Of a DNA stretch of 64,000 nucleotides, positions 1-11,700 are shown in pieces. A model generated the notes under the pieces. It was not told where the DNA came from. It was given only the letters and a program-made list of their open reading frames with translations, and did not search any database. The translations under genes were made by a program, and so were the position numbers. The stretch lies in contig NC_092520.1 of NCBI RefSeq assembly GCF_037038585.1, positions 146,071,104 through 146,135,103 of the forward strand, read 5' to 3'. This DNA is from Patagioenas fasciata (lineage: Eukaryota > Chordata > Aves > Columbiformes > Columbidae). Numbering within the stretch: the stretch's first letter is position 1; the number at the start of each line of letters is the position of its first letter.

Positions 1-2159
1 TTTTTTCTGACATCCTGTACCTTCACATGTCCAACAGTTTCAAAAGATGGTTTAGCAGCACCAAAATAGTTGGCTGTTAACTGACAGCAGTAAGAAATGG
101 AAGAAGACCTATGAGAACTTTCTGAATGGACATATGTCTCTGAAACATACTGTTTGTTGAAGCTGTAATTATTTACAACTACTTGCTTCTTGGGGTTGGA
201 ATTCCAAATTTCTAAGTAAACCTGGTTTTGTAAGAAAGATTGACTTTTTATATATAAATAAATATTCTATGAGGGAAAAAAACCCAAACATTCAGGAGCA
301 AAGTTAACTGATGAGTTAACTCCATTAGATAACTCATTTTTACCCCATTTTTTAAAGCTATAAGATGATAAAAATCCCCATGATTAAAGGCTATGACTAA
401 AACCAGTTCTAACTCCAGAGCACAGGCTTGTTGCTTTCAGAGCAGGTATTCTGTTTCACTTGATGTAAGGGAACATATAAGCTAAATCAGCTTTCAGGTC
501 AGGCATACCATGGCCATGGAGTTAAATGGGACAATTAATCCAGACATAATCATGCCCCTATTGCTTTTACTTTCTGTGTGGAAGTGAAAAAGGTTCCTTG
601 TGACTACAAAACCACTTCAGGACAATAAAATCACAATTGTTCTCAAGGATTTACCTTCCTATGCAGAGACTTTCTCTGTTTGTGAGTCTCCCAAGTTGAA
701 GTTGTTACACACACCCCCCAACAGCAGTTGAAACTCTGGGAAAAAAAAATGCTATTTTTAAAATTGTAGGGAAACTAGGAATGCCAGAGAAAGAAGAAAA
801 AATAAAAAAATAAATAAATATTATATATATATCTATATTTGGTTGTCTGTCTGTCTGTTTGTTTGTTTGTTTGTTTCATGAGCTTTGAGAACAGTCCAGA
901 GCCAGGCTTTGAGGCTTTTTTTAGGCTAGTGAACAGCTAGTGGGCTTTTACCTGAAGAAATGTGGAATGGTGTCTCTGACCAAAAGGTGCAGGACTACAC
1001 ATTCATGTCTGGAAACTTTGATATCTGTAAGGTGGGATGAAGGATGAGAACACTGAAGCTTTATTCAGGGGGAAGTCTGACTGTGGCTACACATTGCAGC
1101 AGATCCTTCAGGCCTCAATTACAAGCTTGAGTATGACTGCAAGGGTACCCAGTGGATGTCAAGCAGCCCAAAGCAGCAATTTATAAGCCATTTCTGATAA
1201 GCAGTGGACAGAGAATAGAGAAGACAGGCTGGAATACTGGATAAAGTTTCCCAAAATCAAAAGAAAAGAGAGGGAAGCCACTAAGGTTTGTCTCTTTGGT
1301 CTTTTAAGTTAGGAATTGTGGGTCATGGGATAGGTAGAAGCCAGAAAGATAAAAGCGGTGAATCAGATTCTACTATATTTTTCAGAGACATTTCCCAAAT
1401 GTAAATTCCCTAGTGCTTTGTCATGTCTGAACTTCAAATGCAATAATGCATGGGAAATTCCACTATATCCTTTGGGAAACTGTCCAACAATCCTGAGATG
1501 ACTTTTTTCCCTGCTTAAAAGGGCAGAGTAAATGATGATATACAGGCTGTTTCAAAAGATGGTCCCAGTTAGAAACCACTGTACCTCTGCAACCACGAAC
1601 TGTCAGCTATTGCCTGGATGTTGTCTGTACAGCAGGTGGAGGGCCCAGAGAACATTTACAAAAAGGTTACTAAAACTTGGTAACTCATTAAACCATTTGT
1701 AATTTTTTGTGTAATTGTAACATATTTGGTCCATCATTTTGAAACACAGTTTCTCTTGGTAGTCTGAAGATAATGTCCACACACACCAGAGGTTCTCTAA
1801 AACTATGTGGTTTATAGCCTTCAAATATCTTGTGTCTTGTGTCCTGTCCTAGTTATTTGTTAATCAAATTCTTACTTTCCTACTTGTTAATCAATTCCTG
1901 TGATCAGCTGCGATAAGGCCCTGTGAGATTGGTAAAGAGAGCCATCAGCTCCGAAGTACAGGCCTTTTCCTGTAGAAATAAGAGATCTCTAAGACTCAGC
2001 TAGCCCCTAGAAGAGGTCATGAGTATTAGTCCACCATGCCTCACAAAAATTAATGGACATTTTGATGATTTTTCTTGTGCTCTGAATGTTCTCTTAAGTC
2101 AATTAGATCCACCATAGCATTCTGTAGCAGTAATAGAAAAATGCGTTTTTCTTTAACAG
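1..2159. other. Presumed 5' intron or upstream flank of ARHGEF5; no gene seen
   Basis: This is AT-rich sequence with no coding exon that I can support. The acceptor at 2159 implies an upstream non-coding exon, most likely left of the window. It holds a TCTG/TTTG tetranucleotide run at 845-877 and short A/T-rich low-complexity DNA around 790-835. Confidence 0.6.
845..877. repeat. (GTCT)n/(GTTT)n microsatellite
   Basis: Three or four GTCT units are followed by about five GTTT units, next to an A/T-rich ATATAT stretch. Confidence 0.85.
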
Positions 2160-2160
2160 G

Positions 2161-2172
2161 ATGTGTCACTGA
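2161..2172 (+). other. Minimal uORF overlapping the ARHGEF5 start codon
   Basis: ATG-TGT-CAC-TGA begins two bases into the exon, in another frame. Its stop shares one A with the main ATG (TGATG at 2170-2174). The main ATG has C at -3 and G at +4, a middling Kozak context. Whether the exon is preceded by a spliced leader cannot be seen here. Confidence 0.5.
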
Positions 2173-5100
2173 TGGAGTCTGAAGAAACCAGTGAGGGAGG
2201 TACCACTCCCCCAGAAGCCAGCAGCACCAGGGGGGAAGCCTGGGATTCTGCAGCAGTCGACAGAGAGCATCATGCCCTTCATGCATCAGCCGAAATGAGC
2301 ACCAGCCCATCTGACTCTGCAAAGGGAGCAGAACTCAGCACTCCCGAGAGCTGCCTTTCTGCTGCAGCAGAAGCAGCAGAGATGCTGGGCAGACCCATTA
2401 ACCCTGTGCAAAAAGTGCCAGCAGGGCTGGAACGAGAGCAAGGTGATGCAGAGCCTCCAAAGGGACTCTCAGAATTGGAAGGAGAAACGCTTCTAGAGGA
2501 GGGTGGACTGGATTGTTCTCTGAAACATAAGCAAATAGAGCTGGTTGACCTGGAAAGCAGCCAGGACTGTTCCTCTCTCAGCACAGTCCAGGATGGGCCA
2601 GCCCCTGGCAATGTCATCCTGCAGGCTGTGGACTTCAGCACTGAGTTTACTCAGTGCCAAGCAGAACAGGCTTGTCATGGCTCGGATCCTCAGGCCCAGC
2701 ATTTGAAATCTTCTTTGGCTGATGATGTTTCCTCTCAAAGAGAGACACTTAAGTGCTTCTTGGTGTGTAAAACTGTTTCAGAGGGGCATTATAAGGCTGA
2801 ACCATTTCTGGATAAGGTGTCCACAGATTCTTTGCAGGAGGTTGATGCTGGTGGAGAGCAGAAGCAGAGCAGGAGAAAAGTGGCATCAGCAACTGATGAG
2901 CGGCCTACTTCACAGGAAGAAGTAGAGGACATGGCTAAACCTTACATTTCTGAAGATGCTAAGGAAAGCATAAGAGCACTCCAGTGTGTGGAAGAGAATA
3001 CAGAGTTGTCTTCTTCCCACCAATTGTCTTCCAGCTTAACAGATGACAGACAAGTAAGTTCACTACAAGGAGAAGGCAACATTTCAGCTGGTGAAACAAG
3101 GAATTGCAGCATGATCAAAGGCCAGGGAACAGTAATTGTTCCTAAAGAAAACTCATCCACTTCTAAATGCCTTCATGTTGAAGGTTATCACAGAATAACA
3201 GAGGGCAGACCTGCCTTTCCAGCAGAGAGTGCCTTCCAAGTAATGGATACTGCTAAAAAAACTGAAGAAGTGAATACTTCACAGCATAAGAAAGCAGCAC
3301 AGGAAGAGGTACTGTCTGAACTTCAGCAGAAAGAGGAGAATGAAGAGTGCAAAGAGCAGAATCTATTGGAAGAAGGAAAATCTTCAGATCCTAAAGATCA
3401 GAAAAACAAGGAACAAAATGAGCAGAAACAACAACTACAGAAGGAAGAGCTCAAACTGGAGGCTCTACCATCAGCTTTGAGGTCAGAGATATCTTCTGTT
3501 CCCAGGCATAATGTGGACTTGTGTGCTTTGGAGAATAGTGTTTTGGCTGAGCGAACAGGACCAGCATTTCCTCCAGGGGAGCCTCCCTCTGTGGATCAGC
3601 ATCCCAGTGAGGATGTACTGCTGAAAGCTTATGTCACCGAAGCAGGTTCTGGATATCAGCCACCCACTGTCAGTCCTCTGTCCTCACATAATCTGAACCT
3701 AGTGGGTGAAACTCCAGTGACACCTCCACACATATGCCATGTCTCTGACCAGGCAGAAGACCTAGAAGACTCTGGCCGCTTTTCCATTGTCGGCCAGGAT
3801 ATTGGAGAAGCTGACTGGGATGACAGGACAAGACTGGGCAGGGAGAATGAACGCAGTGAGGGGCATGGAAAGACTGTCCAGAGGTTTGATAAAAGAGATG
3901 TACCTTCGAGCACAGAGAGCCCAGATGCTTATGTTCCAGCACACCCTTCCTCTGCTACCAAGAATTTGGAGCCACCTGATCCCATAGATCCTCATCCCAT
4001 TACAGGAAATTTGGGAAAAGCTGAGCTTCAGGACTTCATTCCAGCTTTACCGTCAGAGCTCTCCTCTGTGGCTTCAACGTCTGCTCCACAGCAAGACGGT
4101 GCTTGTGAAACAGCCTTTGTGACCCCTGAGGTCTGTCCTAGCGCCAGCCTGAACAAACTGCTAGACCCTGTAGAGAAACCAGCCAACCAAGCTGGTTCTG
4201 TACAAGGGCAGGACCCAACATTAGGGGAAACTACTGTTGTACATGCTGATCCAGGGGAGGCCAACATTTCCCATGAACTCACTACTTCTGAGGAAGGCTT
4301 TCATGAAAACCTTAGTGGCCCACCTTCTTTCTCTGTAATATACCCGAGCTGTCTTTCTCTAGAGGGGAGCCTTCCTGAAGATGGGAGGACGGCGGCTATT
4401 GTTGCAGGTCCTCTGGAACAACCCCAAACACCAGATAGGACTTCCACTCCCCTGAACCACCCAGAGACAATTCAGCAAAACTCCCCAGAAATAAGTGCCA
4501 TTATCCAAGGAAAAGAAACGGGAACAAATGTAAATCATGAAGAACAGCAAATGCCTGTATTTGATCAGTCTGACTGCAGTTTAAACCAAAAAGAGCCAGC
4601 ATCCAGAATCTCCAGTGTCCTGAGCACCCTAACTTGGCCCTCTGAAGAAGATGCTGTCCTTGCTGTGAACCAGCAAGAACAATCTCTGTCCCCTGTGTCC
4701 CACTCAAGCCTACCTCTGGTGTCTGAGCTTGATGCCAAACAGCTTCCTCATCTTCCTTTCCATGTCCAAAGCCCCAGTCAAGCTCAGGCCCCTGCACTTA
4801 ATGCAAATCACCTTCCCCAAACTCCAGCCCTTGACAGGTCCCAGCCATTGGCTCCTGTACCCCACCCCAGGCCACATCGCAACTGTGGTGTGGGCAATAA
4901 TAAGTTACTAGCCATTCACCCTACTGTAAGCCATACTTTCCGGACTGCTGCCTCTGTTTCTCATTGTAACACCTCTGGTTCTGATGGAGATGTAGCAGAG
5001 AAAGATGACCTTGTTCCAGAAATTAGAGAGTGGGATCTCGGTGACTCAGGAACCCATGATACAGAGACTTCTGATGACTCAGGGGTCAGTTTGTTGGCCA

Positions 5101-5721
5101 AAAGCTTTTCTGCTGTTGGAAATGAAGCACTGGCTGTCTGCTCTGACACCAGCCCTGAAACGACAGATCAGCACATGGATATACAGTGTGGAAAATCCTC
5201 ACCTGACCACCCTTCTTGGCCCTCACTAGAAAGCCTGATAACATCCACAGACTCCAAGAGCAGAGACTCTACACAGCCACTTCCAATGCTAGCATTCACT
5301 AATCCAATCCATTTCCTCCAGCTCAGCCCTCCATCACCACCAACCACCAGAACGACCTGCCAAGAGGAGGAGGTCTTCGGGGAGTTGCGATGGGAGCAAC
5401 AGACAGGCTTCTTCGGTGTGGACACAAAGAATATCCAAGGTCCCCTGGCAAACACAGAGAAAACAGAAGGTGAGAGGAGGGTCAAGCAAAGGCTGGAAGG
5501 AGAAAGAGGAGAACATCACTTGGTAGCTCAGCCAAAGGAAGAAATGCCCAGACACTCACCCTTGGAAAAATCATCAAGTTGGCCAGACAAAAAAATGATC
5601 AGGGTAGTTACACAGGAGCCAGCAGCCAATCAAGAAAACACAATAAAACGACGAGTAAAAAGCAAGGATTGGCACCGTCAGGGCCTGAAGAGGATGTCAG
5701 TACCACCTGACATCTTGCAGG
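2172..5721 (+). CDS. ARHGEF5: ARHGEF5 coding exon 1: giant disordered N-terminal exon
   Basis: The exon follows an acceptor ending in AACAG at 2159 and closes at a GGTGAGT donor after 5721 in phase 1. It encodes about 1183 residues, over two thirds of the protein, with no cysteine-rich, transmembrane or catalytic domain. Composition is Glu/Ser/Pro/Gln-rich, with a highly charged Glu/Lys/Gln block roughly at 3260-3470. The last 30 residues turn basic, with a [18 protein letters not shown] motif that resembles the conserved linker before the GEF module in this subfamily. If the donor is not used, the frame runs on for 17 more codons to a stop at 5772-5774. Confidence 0.9.
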
Positions 5722-8700
5722 GTGAGTCATTTCCTCCATCCCCCCACAGTTTATCGCAGATATCAAAAATGTAGGATTAAATTAAAGAGGCAATGTGATG
5801 AGAGCTGAGAGCTCAGCATTGCTCTTGTGCCTTTCTGGTAACATTCCTCACTCCGGCCATGTAGTCCCATTTGCTGTCTTGCCCCAAGCTCCTGCTCTCC
5901 ACCTGCCCCTAGCTTCTCTCTGCTGTCCTGTAACTGTCCTCTGGGCTCAGTCACCTCATTTTACAGTAATACCTGCAACAGGCTTTATCCCACTTCATGA
6001 GTCCCTCACCCCTCGACTTCGCATCCAGTTTCTTTTCTTGTCCCTTCTCCATGTTTAATGATCTGTCTCACCCTTACTCAGTAACATAACCTGTTTGGGC
6101 CTACCTACATGAATGAGTTTCTTGGTGGGGCTCAGTTCAGAACTTCTACTCGTCATCTCTGCTGCCATCACATGGCCGTTGCATTTTGCTGCACTTGTAG
6201 CAGCCCATTTCCAACCAGTAAGGAAGATGCATGCACACACCCTCAGTAGCCCACATCTGTTACATCATGTTTTAGTTGCTTGTTTATTTGCTACCTCCCT
6301 TAATTTTGCAACTGACACCTTTAGGTTCTAATTTGACATTCTGAAAGAGATGATCTTCCTGAGAATGTAGGATTGGAGATTACAGATAAGAATGCAAATT
6401 TGTCAGATCCAAGGTCCCAACTTGCATAGAAGCCAAATCACTGATGTCACAAATGGAAAACATGCATCTTCTGTAGTGCAGCTCATTCAGACAGTACTTT
6501 CTGTCAAGATGCGTGTCTGTTCTTTATTACAAATTCCATGATCTTTAGACATACTTGCTTCTTCTCAGCTCTTACTTAGTTTATTTTCCAAGCTCCACAA
6601 CACGCTGGATTTTTGGCACAGAGGAAAAGGAGGGGAGCATGGAGGGGTGTAAAATGTTTGGCAGCACTTGAATCAAGATTTGTTCATGTGTTTGACCTAT
6701 AAATTCTTGGTTCCAAATTTTAAAATGTTCAAGGACACACTGCTGACTTTCTCTTGACCCATACTTGCAGCTCAGTCTTTGGGCTTTCTTCCTTCTCCTG
6801 CTTCCAATGAATTTTATATAGAATTTCTTCACACCATCAGAACACGAAAGAAAAATCCACACTTTCCTGATTTGGTATATACAGAAGATGATGCAAGCAG
6901 CAGTTCATGAATGCCTACAAAGTACATCAATGTGAGAATTGGATTACAGCATTAATTCTCAGGCCACATCCCTTCTAAAACTCTTGACAGGAATGGCTCT
7001 GTTAGATGCCCAGCATTTCTGCCCCAGGAGTCACTGAGAGTTTTTGGGGCTCAGCATCCATAGAAGAAAGTCTTAAGGCTTTCAGGCATAACTAGTGACT
7101 TTGGGTCCATTGATCCTCTGTTGCCTGGCCCAAGTTGCTGAATGGGGAAAGCAGCACCAAACAGAGCCCATGGGCAGTGGCGTGACTTCGCCTGGGCAGC
7201 TGGAGAGGAAAGTTCTTAGTTACTGTCATTGCTGAAAAGTGTCAGCCTTTTTCTTTATATGAAAAGCAAATGTGGCCAAGTAACAGATGTAAAGTACAAG
7301 TAATGTCAAGGATTATTAAAACTGGAATGTTTCTGACCCAGAAATAAAGGTCAGGAGGGCACCTGTACTCCAACCCAAGACCACCACATCACTTAGGTGG
7401 GGTGTAGGTAAGTGGTATCTGTGTATCATTTGGATTGTTGCTTGACTTTAAAAACAGACTTATGTGTTTACTTTCTAATTGTCTTATGCACAGAAATACC
7501 TTCTGTTCCTTCAGAGGAAGAAGCTCACAAGGCACACAGGGAACCACCAGTCAGTTCTGAAAGAGTAATATTGCGGTAAGCCTCTCAGACCCCTTAGAAT
7601 TTGCCCACATCCATGTGTAGCACAGTCACCTGATGCTCTCCATTTTTCATGAGGGACCAAATATGTTACTAAGGAGTAGAAAACTATAATGAAATTACTT
7701 AGGCCTGTGTTTCAGTCTATGTCCCTTGGAGAGTACTCCACTGCAACGGAAGTATTTCTGTCCCTTTAGGACAGTGTTTCCCTTAAGCCAAACTATTAAG
7801 TAAAGCTTGTGGAGCTTGAGCTTGTTGGAAAGAGGGGTCCTTGCTGTGACGGATCTCTTAGTAAGATCTGGACAAGCCATCTCTGGCTCTTCATTCACTT
7901 CTTGTTTCCAAATCCTTATTCCCTGACAGAGAGAAGAAACCTGCAGACGCAATGGAGAACTTCAAACGCCGGCACTCCAAGCTGATAAACTCCTGTAAGT
8001 ACCTTCTACCTGAAGTGCTGTGGCAGCCCCCTCTCCTCCATCATCCCCCACCCTTGCAGTGAGCACAAAGGAAAGGGGCTCCTGCCACGTGGTGGCAAGG
8101 AGGGGGCATTAGAGAACAGTGTTCTGTGTGGGCAGTGAAACCAGAGTCCTGCAGGACACTCAGCGAGCTGCTGAGCTTTGCTTATAGAAGGTACATTGTG
8201 GTCTAATGTATTCAGTTATCCTAAACTGAGACACTAACAGAGTTTTCTCCAGGTTGAAGCAGAGGACGAGCAGCTATACTGTAGAAAGTATAAATGTATA
8301 TGCCTCTCTTCACAGCAAGATTGCTGTATCAGGAGTACAGTGATGTGGTCCTGAACAAGGCCATTCAAAGCCAGAAGAGAGTGGATTCTTTTGCAGAAGA
8401 TATAGAGTCAAGTCTCCCAAGCTCCCCAAGGCTACGGAGAAAAGTGCTGTCTCCCCAGGACTCATATTTGCAACGACTGTCAGTGTCATCTAATGCGTCC
8501 CTCTGGCAGGACATCCCGATGATACGGGGCAGCAGAATGCTACTCAATATGTCCCGTGATGAGCAGAAGCTGCAAGAGGTAATGGACAGATGTGACAAGG
8601 TAGATGGGTAGCCTGTAGTCAAGACAGAGTCCTCAGAAGGGTGATAAAAATGTAGAGCAAAAATGTCTGATCTGAGAATGCGATTGGTTGAATGTGGAGG

Positions 8701-11700
8701 TCACTTCTATGAATGTAAGTGGTATGAGGATGTGCTTGTGAAGCAGTACAGTGCTGAAGTACAGAACTGTAGAGAAAATGAGCACTGAAGGACAGACTCT
8801 GGACCATATCAGTAACTTCATGAAAATAGACATGGGGAAATTGAAATGAGATAAAACAAGGAATTTTGGAGCATGTTCAATGAAAAAGAGAATGTTAAAG
8901 TAGGAGACTTCCAGCATTCTCCCACACATAAGCTGATGAGAGATGCTAATAAAACCACAGTGTATTGTAGTTCCTGTGGTAGAGCGTGAGTTTACCAAAT
9001 TGACCTGTGTGAGCTGCAGGGCTGAGAAGAAACGGGAAGATGTATGGGTTCAGCAAAATGGTACATAGAGAAACTGGGTAAGGAAAATGAGAGGAACTGA
9101 GGAGTGGATGGGAGGATCCAGAGAAAAAAGGAGAAAATAACAGAATGGGAAACGATGAAGGAGAAAAACAAGGGTGATAAGGATGCTGGAAAATTTATGG
9201 GAGCATGTTAAACAGGAAACATACTGAAAGTGGAGTTGAAGGGGAATAAAAAGTAAAATGGGAACAGGTAGCTATTTTTCTTTTAAGTCACACCACAAGT
9301 CTCTATTCTAAAGAAAGACAGCCTATATATAATATCATGCTTGCCCTTCATTCCTAAAGCCTATCTTCTGTACTTACACACTGCTTATGTCATGTGCTGG
9401 GAGGTTTCCTTTGCCTGTCTCCTCCGTAAGATTCATCAGACTTGAGTAGTCTGCTGATGCTGTGCTCCCTTCTTTCATCTCTCAAGGCCAAATTTGAGCT
9501 GATAATGTCTGAGGCTTCATACCTGCGCAGCTTAAATGTGGCTGTGGATCACTTCCAGCGATCAGCAGAGCTCCAGGCAATGCTCACCAACCAAGAGCGT
9601 CAGTGGCTTTTCTCCCGCCTTCATGATGTACGTGATGTCAGCGCCAGGTGAGACATGGACCTTTACTTCCAGGAGACTAATACCCTCCACAAAGCACAGA
9701 CACAGCCCATCGTTCCATTCCATGACATCTCTCATTCCTGTGTGTTCACTGGGCTTCAAGGTACATTGCATACCAGTGCTGCCCTGAAAGGAACATTCAC
9801 TGTTTTAGGTGACAGGGCAATGTAAATCTTGGTGTTAAGTCCCAGATATATGGAGCGATTGTGTGCAGAGCTCATTGCAGGAGGTCAAAATGTTCAAAAT
9901 GCTCCTGTAGGTGTGCTGTATTGGCTTCAACTACAAGTAAACTTGACTAATTAGACCTCAGCCAAAACCAAATGCAGCTCCTGCCAAATACAAGAGAGAA
10001 GAAGCAGCTGCACGAGCCCTGAACAAAACTAAACAAAACAAAACAAAAAAAAAAAAAAGAGAGAAAAAGTGATTTACAGCCATCACTTGACAGAACCTAA
10101 TGTGAATCAATTTAGCATAAGTCATAAAATGTAGACATGACCCCACATGCAAGGAATCCTATATGTTTTTGGATTCTGTTCTGCTTTTCTCCTGCAAGGC
10201 TTGGCTACGTATATTGCTAAGTTAGTAAGGTTTGCTGCTACCTTTTCCATTTCTATTAGTGAGGTTATTCTGGTAATGTCTTAATTTTCAGTTGTTTCCT
10301 AACCATGCCTTTAGAAGTAGCAAGTATGACCTCTCAGGAGCAGAGGTCTTTTGCCTCTGGTTCTTTCTTGCTGATTTATAGCCCTAAGTTGTCATTGTTC
10401 AGGCCTTATGCTCTCTCTAGAAGTAAAAAGCTGTCTTGGACTTCTATACAGTCTGACAGGATTCTAGTGGACTGAGGACATTCCTGCTTGAGTAAATGAC
10501 ACTGGTATTTCCCTCTCCTTTTATGGCACCACAACTATGTGTTGCAGTTTCCTCTTTGACTTGGAGGAGAAATTTGAGGAGGACATGTTCACCTTCCATG
10601 TGTGTGATGTGGCTCTGAAACATGCCCCTGAGTTCCGCAGGGTGTATCTACCATATGTAACAAACCAGACGTATCAGGAGCAAACCTTCCAGCGATTACT
10701 GTAAGTTTTCTCCTTTGCTGCCCCCTTCTCCTTTACTTCCTTGCTGCACCTTGAATATTCATGCTTTCAAATGATGGACGATACAACAGGTACAGGCTGT
10801 TGGCCAGTGTTCTCACTACATTCCCAGAAGAACAGGCAGGAACCTTCTTAAATTCAATGGTATTTGGGACAGCAGGACATAGCTGCTGCAGGCTTTTCTC
10901 CCATAGCATTGGAAAGGGAAAGAATAATTAATATCTGATTCTATTTCAGGCTATTCTCTCTGTCTACTCTCCACTGAATAGAGCAAAAATGACTGTCCTG
11001 GATAGTGGTTTTCAGACTACTAAGAACCAGAAAGTGACAATTTCAAATGGAACTTTCAACCTGAACCATTCTGTGATTCTGTAGTTAAGAAAAATATGGC
11101 TGCTGTCAGTAAGCTTGAACTGGCTATCCAGGAGTCTTTAAAACTGATTGGAAATCCTAGGGCCACTGTTGGTCTGTTTTGCTCTGGGAGTGGAACATCT
11201 CTTGCCCTCCTCTTATGTATGTGGTGGCACAAGCAAGCATTGCTCAGGCATGGGCCTAGTCCTGAGCAAAGTGTTCTGGCCAGTTCTGCACTGACTGCTT
11301 CCCTTTGCAATAAACCAATTGCAGTGAAGCTACAGTGATTCCAATGGAAGACACTGTTCCCAACAGCCTATGCAGGCACCATCTCTGGGTTCTGCTGACC
11401 AGGAGAGATCTAGTGTCACAACTGATTCCCTTCAGGGAAGGCTCATTTCCACACAGAGAGAACCTCCAGGATATTGTCTAGGGCAATGTCTACTGGGCCT
11501 ACAACCCTCTTCCACATCTCTTCAAGGATGTGGGATTGGCTATTCTGGTAGCAGGTATTACTCTTGTACTTTGAGCCTTGTATGTCCTACTGCCCAACAC
11601 ACAAAACTGGATGGCAGTGACCCAGTCTAAGAGGGTAAGAGAGACATTACGGGAGAAGGCAGCTTCTCTCAGGAGTAGCAAGAGAGGGGAGGCAGCTGTT

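Noticed and set aside
10013-10065. A-rich tail suggesting a processed pseudogene
   Set aside because: No parent gene can be recognised upstream and no target-site duplication is visible; it is treated as simple sequence in an ARHGEF5 intron.
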